Below, piece after piece: positions 58,586 through 64,000 of a stretch of 64,000 nucleotides of DNA (within the stretch, counting starts at the first letter, position 1; each line of letters opens with the position of its first letter). The stretch lies in contig NZ_CM001442.1 in NCBI RefSeq assembly GCF_000244915.1, positions 5,766,001 to 5,830,000 on the forward strand. The letters run 5' to 3'. Source of the stretch: Bradyrhizobium sp. WSM471 (GTDB taxonomy: Bacteria > Pseudomonadota > Alphaproteobacteria > Rhizobiales > Xanthobacteraceae). The position numbers and the translations under genes are program-made. Below the pieces are notes generated by a model, which saw only the letters and a program-made list of their open reading frames with translations, searched no databases and had not been told where the DNA came from.

Positions 58586-61308
58586 GCTTCGAGGTCGACG
58601 GCAAGCCGTTTTCGCAAGTGCCGCGCGCCGGCCAGTGCCTGCGCACGTTCCTGCGCGAGCTCGGTCATTTCGGCGTGAAGAAGGGTTGCGACGCCGGCGA
58701 TTGCGGCGCCTGCACCGTGCTGCTGGACGGCGAGCCGGTGCATAGCTGCCTGATCCCGGCATTCCGCGCCGACGGCCGTGCCGTTACCACGATCGAAGGT
58801 CTGGGCGGAGACGGCGGCACGCACCCGATGCAGCAGGCTTTCCTTGACGCACAGGGCTTTCAATGCGGCTTCTGCACCGCCGGCATGATCCTGACCTGCG
58901 CCTCGCTGAACCAGGCGCAGCGCACCGATCTCGGCGTGGCGCTGAAGGGCAATATCTGCCGCTGCACCGGTTATCGATCGATCGAGGATGCGTTGCTCGG
59001 CAAGACCAACATCGAGGAGAGCGTCGAGGCCGGCGCCGCATTCGGCCGCAGCCTGCCGGCACCAGCTGGCCGCGATATCGTGCGCGGCAAGGCGCGCTAC
59101 ACGTTCGACACGCAGATCGACGGCTTGCTGCATATCAAGCTGCTCCGTTCACCGCACGCCCACGCGAGGATCGTCGCGATCGACAAGTCGGAAGCACTGG
59201 CCGTTCCCGGCGTCCACGCGGTGCTGACGCATGAGGATGCGCCCACGATCCTGCTCTCGACCGCGCGGCACGAGAAGGACTGGATGGATCCCGAGGACAC
59301 CCGTGTCCTCGACGACCTCATCCGCTTCATCGGCCAGAAGGTCGCCGCCGTGGTCGCAGACAGCGAAGCCGCCGCTGAGGACGCATGCCGCCGGCTGAAG
59401 GTCCGCTACGAGCTTCTGCCTGCGCTGATCGATCCGGAGCAGGCGATGGCGCCCGGCGCGCCTGTCATTCATCCCGACCGCACCACTGCGAACCGCGTTG
59501 CCGACGCCCAGCGCAACCTCGCCGCGGAGACGCATGGCGAATTCGGCGACGTGGCGGCTGCGTTCGCGACATCCGCCGCCACCTTCGAGGGCACCTTCCA
59601 TAGTCACCGTGTGCAGCATGCCGCTTTGGAAACTCACGGCGGCCTCGCCTGGCTCGACGCTTCCGGCGTGCTCAATGTCCGCACCTCGACGCAGGTGCCG
59701 TTCCTGACTAGGCGCGCGCTGTCTGATATCTTCGAGCTTCCCATGGACAAGGTCCGCGTGTTCTGCGAGCGCGTCGGCGGCGGCTTTGGCGGCAAGCAGG
59801 AGATGTTCGTGGAGGACATTCTGGCGCTCGCCGCGCTCAAGACCGGGCGGCCGGTGAAGCTGGAGCTCACCCGCGAGGAGCAGTTCATCGCAACCTCGAC
59901 GCGGCATCCGATGCGGGTCCACGTCAAGGCCGGGGCCGACGCGGACGGCAAGCTCACCGCGCTCCAGCTCGACGTCCTCTCCAACACCGGCGCCTACGGC
60001 AATCACGCCGGCCCCGTGATGTTCCACTCGCTCGCGGAATCCATCAGCGTCTACAATTGCCAGAACAAGCGGGTCGACGGCCACGCGGTCTACACCAATA
60101 CGGTGCCGGCAGGCGCGTTTCGCGGTTATGGCTTGCCGCAAACACTGATTGCGGTCGAGGCCGCGATCGACGAACTGGCCAAGCAGCTCGGCATCAGCCC
60201 TTACGAGATGCGCCGGCGCAACGTCGTCAAGCCCGGCGACCCCATGGTATCGCCGCCGCCGTCGGAATTTCACGACGTGCACTACGGCTCCTACGGGCTG
60301 GACCAATGCCTCGACCTCGTCGAGCGCGCGATGCAGGCTGATGGCCCGCAGCCAGGCCTGTCGCCGGAGTGGCTGATCGGCGAGGGCATCGCGCTGACCA
60401 TGATCGACACGGTGCCCCCGGCGGGCCATCTCGCGGATGCGATGGTCACGCTCAACGACGACGGCGGCTTTGACCTCACCGTCGGCACCGCCGAATTCGG
60501 CAACGGCACCAGCACCGTGCACCGGCAGATCGCGGCGACGACGCTTGCGACCACCGTCGACCGGATCCGCCTGCGCCAGTCCGACACCGCCCATGGCGGC
60601 CACGACACCGGCGCCTATGGCAGCGCCGGCATGTTCGTGGCAGGCAAGGCGACGCATGCGGCAGCCATGCAGCTTGCAACCGAGCTGAAGGCGGCCGCCG
60701 CCGGCGCATGGCTCTGCGACGTCGGGAGCTGCGCGCTCGCGAGCGAAGCCGTCGTCAGTGGCGTGCGGCGGATGTCCTTTATGGAGCTGGCAAAGCTCGC
60801 GCGCGAACGCGGACAGCCGTTCGCAGGCGCCGGCAATTCCGGCGGCACGCCGCGTTCGGTCGGCTTCAACGTGCAGGGCTTTCGCGTCGCCGTGAACAAG
60901 GGCACCGGCGAGCTCCGGATTCTCAGGAGCGTGCATGCGGCGGACGCCGGCGTCGTCGCCAATCCCATGCAGTGCCGCGGTCAGGTCGAAGGCGGTGTCG
61001 CGCAGGCGCTCGGTGCCGCGCTCTACGAGGAGATGGTGATCGACGCGGACGGCCGCGTCGCCAACCCCAAATTCCGCGACTATCACCTGCCCTCCTTCGC
61101 CGACGTGCCCCGCACCGAGGTCTTCTTCGCCGAGACATTGGACACCATCGGACCGTTGGGTGCGAAGTCGATGAGCGAGAGTCCGTACAATCCGGTCGCC
61201 GCCGCGCTCGGCAACGCGATTGCCGATGCCACCGGCATTCGCTTCACGGCGCCACCCTTCAAGCCGGACCGGCTGTTTCCGGCGCTGCACGAGAAGTTCG
61301 GTAACTAA
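58582..61308 (+). CDS. Fused [2Fe-2S]/molybdopterin subunit of xanthine dehydrogenase-like enzyme
   Basis: 908 residues. The first ~150 are a two-cluster FeS domain: KKGCDAGDCGACTVLLDGEP with its later C, then FQCGFCTAGMILTCASL and GNICRCTGYRSIEDAL. A short linker joins the Mo domain (DIVRGKARYTFDTQIDGLLH, RVGGGFGGKQEMFVEDILAL, VPAGAFRGYGLPQ). GPLGAKSMSESPYNPVAAA supplies the catalytic Glu. FAD is encoded by the separate upstream gene, so the common three-subunit set is regrouped here. The start overlaps the FAD gene by four bases, and the stop overlaps the convergent UraD-UraH gene by four. Confidence 0.9.
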   Translation: MSFEVDGKPFSQVPRAGQCLRTFLRELGHFGVKKGCDAGDCGACTVLLDGEPVHSCLIPAFRADGRAVTTIEGLGGDGGTHPMQQAFLDAQGFQCGFCTAGMILTCASLNQAQRTDLGVALKGNICRCTGYRSIEDALLGKTNIEESVEAGAAFGRSLPAPAGRDIVRGKARYTFDTQIDGLLHIKLLRSPHAHARIVAIDKSEALAVPGVHAVLTHEDAPTILLSTARHEKDWMDPEDTRVLDDLIRFIGQKVAAVVADSEAAAEDACRRLKVRYELLPALIDPEQAMAPGAPVIHPDRTTANRVADAQRNLAAETHGEFGDVAAAFATSAATFEGTFHSHRVQHAALETHGGLAWLDASGVLNVRTSTQVPFLTRRALSDIFELPMDKVRVFCERVGGGFGGKQEMFVEDILALAALKTGRPVKLELTREEQFIATSTRHPMRVHVKAGADADGKLTALQLDVLSNTGAYGNHAGPVMFHSLAESISVYNCQNKRVDGHAVYTNTVPAGAFRGYGLPQTLIAVEAAIDELAKQLGISPYEMRRRNVVKPGDPMVSPPPSEFHDVHYGSYGLDQCLDLVERAMQADGPQPGLSPEWLIGEGIALTMIDTVPPAGHLADAMVTLNDDGGFDLTVGTAEFGNGTSTVHRQIAATTLATTVDRIRLRQSDTAHGGHDTGAYGSAGMFVAGKATHAAAMQLATELKAAAAGAWLCDVGSCALASEAVVSGVRRMSFMELAKLARERGQPFAGAGNSGGTPRSVGFNVQGFRVAVNKGTGELRILRSVHAADAGVVANPMQCRGQVEGGVAQALGAALYEEMVIDADGRVANPKFRDYHLPSFADVPRTEVFFAETLDTIGPLGAKSMSESPYNPVAAALGNAIADATGIRFTAPPFKPDRLFPALHEKFGN

Positions 61309-62192
61309 CTGCCGCGGTAGGTCGAATAGCTCCACGGCGTGACCAGCAGCGGCACGTGGTAGTGGCTCTCCGGCTCGCTGATCGCAAAACGCAGCGGGAT
61401 CTCGTCGAGGAACGGCGGGTCGGTGAGCGGCACGTTGCGCTCGGCGTAATATTCGGCAACGCTAAACCGGAGCTCGTAGCGGCCGATCGGCAGCGGGCGG
61501 CCACCGATCAGCGGCTGATCGGTGCGGCCGTCCGCATTGGTCACCGCGCGCGCTATCACGCGGCTCTCGCCGAGGTTCGCGAGCTCGACCAGCTCGACCG
61601 GAATGCCCGGTGCGGGCTTGCCGGCGTGGTTGTCCAGCACATGGGTCGAGAGCCGGCCATGGACCTTGAGCTTGTCATCGGCTGCGACGAGTTGATCGAG
61701 CCGCAACGCCGAGATGCGGCCAATCTCCTCGATCGCACGTCGCGTCTCGGTCTTGGCGATATTGCGCAACCGCGTCTCGAAATCGCGCAGCACGGAATCC
61801 TTGGTGTGACGACGCACGCACACGATATAGGGGATGTCAAACTTCGCACGATAGGCATTGTTGACGCGCTCGAACGCCGCGTATTCGGCCTCCGACAGCC
61901 GATCGAGGCCGGCGCTGTTCTGCTCGTCGGTCGATTCTGCGGTGAGCCCCGCCGCGCGCTGGGTCTTGTTGGCGAGATCCGGGTGCGCCCGGATCAGCGC
62001 CAATTGCACGTCGAGTTCGGCACTCTGGATCGCCGCCATCAGCGCGGCGTGCAACTGGTTGATGCCGGCGAACGGCCGCTTCGCGGCCAGTTGCCCGGCG
62101 ATCCACGGCGAATATTCAACGACGTTGGCGAGCGCGGCAACGAAATCGGCTTCATCGGCGGCATTGAGATCAGACAGCGATATTTGCGACAT
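61305..62192 (-). CDS. UraD-UraH fusion: OHCU decarboxylase plus 5-hydroxyisourate hydrolase
   Basis: 295 residues. The N-terminal half is OHCU decarboxylase: SLSDLNAADEADFVAALANV, LIRAHPDLANKTQRA (catalytic His), FDIPYIVCVR. The C-terminal half is HIUase: KLKVHGRLSTHVLDNHAGKP (catalytic His), NADGRTDQPLIGG and the final HYHVPLLVTPWSYSTYRGS with the YRGS tail. The two domains turn hydroxyisourate into OHCU and then S-allantoin, the steps after uricase. Domain order matches the plant and some bacterial fusions. A weak site precedes the ATG at 62192. It is five bases downstream of the PuuE gene. Confidence 0.92.
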   Translation of the reverse strand: MSQISLSDLNAADEADFVAALANVVEYSPWIAGQLAAKRPFAGINQLHAALMAAIQSAELDVQLALIRAHPDLANKTQRAAGLTAESTDEQNSAGLDRLSEAEYAAFERVNNAYRAKFDIPYIVCVRRHTKDSVLRDFETRLRNIAKTETRRAIEEIGRISALRLDQLVAADDKLKVHGRLSTHVLDNHAGKPAPGIPVELVELANLGESRVIARAVTNADGRTDQPLIGGRPLPIGRYELRFSVAEYYAERNVPLTDPPFLDEIPLRFAISEPESHYHVPLLVTPWSYSTYRGS

Positions 62193-62197
62193 CGTCC

Positions 62198-63133
62198 TCA
62201 CTCGATCTCGAATGCGTCGGCGGCAAGATGCGCGAGCTTGTCGTGCCAATGCTGTGCGATCTGCAACCGCGTCGGCACCCAGACGCGATCGTGCTTGCCT
62301 ATGTAGTCGAGGAAGCGGATCAGCCCCGCCGCGCGGCCGGGGCGGCCGGCGAGACGACAGTGCAAGCCGACCGACATCATCTTCGGCGCGCTCTCGCCTT
62401 CGGCATAGAGCACGTCGAAGGCATCCTTCAGATAGGTGAAGAACTGCTCGCCTTCGGCAAATCCTTGCGGATTGATGAAGCGCATGTCGTTGGCGTCGAG
62501 CGTATAGGGAATGACGAGCTGCTTGCCGCTCGCGCCCTTGAGCCAATAGGGCAGATCGTCGGCATAGGAATCGCTGAGATAGAGGAAGCCGCCCTCCTCC
62601 ATCAACAGACGGTTTGTGTTGATCGAGGAGCGCCCGGTGTACCAGCCGAGCGGCCGCGAGCCGGTCGCCGCGGTGTGGACGCGGATCGCTTCCGCGATCT
62701 CCGCGCGCTCCTGCGCCTCGGTCATGTCCTTGTGCTCGATCCATTTCAGGCTGTGGCTGGCGATATCCCAGCCCGCCTCCTTCATGGCAGCTACGATTTC
62801 CGGATTGCGCTTCAGCGCTGTGGCGACACCGAACACCGTGGTCGGCCACTTCCGCTCGCTGAACATCCGCCACAGCCGCCAGAAGCCGGCGCGCGAGCCA
62901 TATTCGAACATCGATTCGATGTTGGCGTGGCGCTGGCCGGGCCAGGGCTGTGCGCCGAGCACGTCGGACAGAAACGCTTCCGAGGCAGGGTCGCCATGCA
63001 GGATGTTGTTTTCGCTGCCCTCCTCGAAATTGACGACGAACTGCACCGCGACCCGCGCGTTGCCGGGCCATTGCGGGTGCGGCGGGTTGCGGCCGTAGCC
63101 GCGGAGATCGCGCGGGTAGCGGGTACCAGTCAC
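62198..63133 (-). CDS. puuE: PuuE-type allantoinase (polysaccharide-deacetylase fold)
   Basis: 311 residues starting at GTG (63133) with a GAGGAAG site. VAVQFVVNFEEGSENNILHG is the PuuE opening and NIESMFEYGSRAGFWRLWRM follows. DIASHSLKWIEHKDMTEAQE and GWYTGRSSINTNRLL carry the His and Arg of the cofactor-free active site, and LHCRLAGRPGRAAGLIRFLD ends the domain. It hydrolyses allantoin to allantoate, the substrate of the allC product at 42-43 kb. The DUF3830 gene immediately upstream leaves no intergenic base. Confidence 0.92.
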   Translation of the reverse strand: MTGTRYPRDLRGYGRNPPHPQWPGNARVAVQFVVNFEEGSENNILHGDPASEAFLSDVLGAQPWPGQRHANIESMFEYGSRAGFWRLWRMFSERKWPTTVFGVATALKRNPEIVAAMKEAGWDIASHSLKWIEHKDMTEAQERAEIAEAIRVHTAATGSRPLGWYTGRSSINTNRLLMEEGGFLYLSDSYADDLPYWLKGASGKQLVIPYTLDANDMRFINPQGFAEGEQFFTYLKDAFDVLYAEGESAPKMMSVGLHCRLAGRPGRAAGLIRFLDYIGKHDRVWVPTRLQIAQHWHDKLAHLAADAFEIE

Positions 63134-63547
63134 TCAGACTTCCTCGAAGCGGATCGGCAGCGCGCCCTTCCACAGCACGCTCTTGCCGAGCGTCGCCAGA
63201 TTCTCCAGGCCGGAGGTCAGCGTGATGAAATGGTTGCCGGCGAGCTGGCCCATCTTGCTCGCGAAGTGCACGCCGCCATAGGCCATCAGGATCTCGGTCT
63301 CGCTGATGCCGCCGGGATAGAGGATGATCTGGCCGGGCGCGGGATAGCTGGTGTGGTTCTCGTAGCCGACACCGAAATCGAGGTCGCCGAGCGGCATCCA
63401 CACGCCCTCGCCGCTCCAGCGCACGTGGATGATGTGACTTTCGAACGGCAGCGCCTTGCGGAACGCGGCGACAGTCTTGGGCGCCGCTTGCTCCTCGAAA
63501 CGGGCATCGAAGGTGAAGTCGCCGGCACGGATAACGAGTTTGGTCAT
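63134..63547 (-). CDS. DUF3830 (cyclophilin-like) protein
   Basis: 137 residues: MTKLVIRAGDFTFDARFEEQ, then APKTVAAFRKALPFESHIIH and GGISETEILMAYGGVHFASK. The MPLGDLDFGVGYENHTSYPA and GQIILYPGG segments fit the DUF3830 cyclophilin-like barrel. It has no catalytic residue I recognise. A GAGAGATGAG site precedes the ATG at 63547, and the stop directly abuts the PuuE start. The gene's place in the ureide operon suggests a part in allantoin metabolism, but no activity is known to me. Confidence 0.8.
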   Translation of the reverse strand: MTKLVIRAGDFTFDARFEEQAAPKTVAAFRKALPFESHIIHVRWSGEGVWMPLGDLDFGVGYENHTSYPAPGQIILYPGGISETEILMAYGGVHFASKMGQLAGNHFITLTSGLENLATLGKSVLWKGALPIRFEEV

Positions 63548-63636
63548 CTCATCTCTCTGGATCGGGGGCGATGGCCCCACGGGGAATTTTCAGGCAAAGA
63601 GCATTCCGTCGGGCTTCGCGCAAGGGGCGCGGCCCG

Positions 63637-63915
63637 TTACCTGCGGTCGTAGGACCAGCCGAAAACGCCACTCCGCCGCGTCTCGGGCTCCGGCTCGGCG
63701 GCGGGCTGCGGCGCCTCCCTCAGTTCTGCCTGCGGCGGCGGAGGCGGCACCGGCAGATTCTCGCATTTCATGGAGTAGACCAGCTTGCCGTCCGCGGTCC
63801 GCCCGATCGGCACGCAGGGGTCCGGATGCGCCGCCGATGTTTTTGGGGTCAGCTTGACCTGGGCCACGGCCGGCGAGGCGATCAGCAGAAGGACAAGCAG
63901 ATATTTCGACATCAT
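63637..63915 (-). CDS. Small exported hypothetical protein
   Basis: 92 residues: a signal peptide (KYLLVLLLIASPAVAQVKL), then DPCVPIGRTADGKLVYSMKC with two cysteines, and a long proline/glutamate tail (PVPPPPPQAELREAPQPAAE) ending GVFGWSYDRR. Disulfide bonding of CVP and MKC is possible, followed by a disordered tail. MSK (63912) is an alternative start. It is not part of the ureide operon by content. The function is unknown. Confidence 0.7.
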   Translation of the reverse strand: MMSKYLLVLLLIASPAVAQVKLTPKTSAAHPDPCVPIGRTADGKLVYSMKCENLPVPPPPPQAELREAPQPAAEPEPETRRSGVFGWSYDRR

Positions 63916-64000
63916 TGTCGCCTGAAAACCAAATTTGGCCCATTGAACCGGATTGCGCAGGTCAAGTCCATCGGTGCCACGGGCGCGATTGCCGAATATT

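Noticed and set aside
59149..61335. 728-residue open frame antisense to the molybdenum hydroxylase
   Set aside because: It mirrors the real gene over its whole length and has no recognisable motif.
61305..63401. 698-residue frame continuous with UraD-UraH
   Set aside because: The upstream part overlaps PuuE and DUF3830 in another frame. The real start is the ATG at 62192.

Overview
The window is GC-rich, gene-dense chromosomal DNA of an alphaproteobacterium, most likely Bradyrhizobium or a close relative. The evidence is a GcrA-type regulator (an alphaproteobacterial family), a phasin, DUF6894 and several tiny rhizobial-type proteins, TAT-exported SoxC, and a large ureide and purine nitrogen-scavenging locus. 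No rRNA, tRNA, CRISPR array or complete insertion sequence was seen. The genus assignment is inferred from protein character, not from a database search.

Left part (1-15.5 kb) is accessory in character. It opens with the N-terminus of an acyl-CoA-dehydrogenase-fold flavoprotein and a CaiB-type CoA-transferase. A GNAT gene and a decayed prophage patch follow (2.3-4.9 kb): a terminase truncated and fused in frame to a membrane tail, an M23-like peptidase with altered metal ligands, a small-subunit-like protein and a 23-residue membrane peptide. A frameshifted secreted-protein pseudogene lies inside the patch. From 5.1 to 15.4 kb there are five copies, plus one degenerate copy, of a short intergenic element made of a GC hairpin followed by a conserved ~39-bp block. 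All copies lie on the + strand. Two of them bracket a lower-GC pair: a protein with an N-terminal AHH nuclease domain and a DUF1629 (Imm11-type) immunity-like protein. A DUF4261 gene lies just outside. Many small genes follow (zinc ribbons, DUF6894, a Myb/HTH-like protein), with an EAL phosphodiesterase.

Middle part (15.5-43 kb) carries an atypical NRAMP-family transporter, an enolase-superfamily dehydratase, a SoxC/SoxD-like pair, arginase, and a large CHASE2-PAS-GGDEF-EAL protein. Next come a FecR-domain protein with a (GNGNS)7 tract and a two-partner-secretion TpsB without a visible TpsA. There are also a hydrolase, a cytochrome c, a phasin, a second phage-like island (32.1-34.4 kb), a quinone oxidoreductase, a MoxR/VWA pair, a DctA-like carrier and an unclassified alpha/alpha-toroid-like protein. 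In the phage-like island a CI/LexA-type repressor faces a GcrA homologue, and dyads of the form TTCCG-N5-CGGAA lie at its promoters.

Right part (42-63.6 kb) is a nitrogen-scavenging supercluster: allantoate amidohydrolase, a BMP-type ABC transporter operon with a biuret amidohydrolase gene between its permease and ATPase genes, and a nucleoside/guanine deaminase. It continues with an outer-membrane barrel protein, a second complete BMP-type ABC transporter, 8-oxoguanine deaminase and a xanthine dehydrogenase-like enzyme (separate FAD subunit, fused FeS+Mo subunit). It ends with a UraD-UraH fusion, PuuE allantoinase and a DUF3830 protein. A consensus sigma-54 promoter precedes the first transporter operon and a near-consensus one precedes the dehydrogenase genes, so nitrogen control is likely. 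Together these genes would import purines or ureides across both membranes and release ammonia from them. Uricase, urease and allophanate hydrolase are not in the window.
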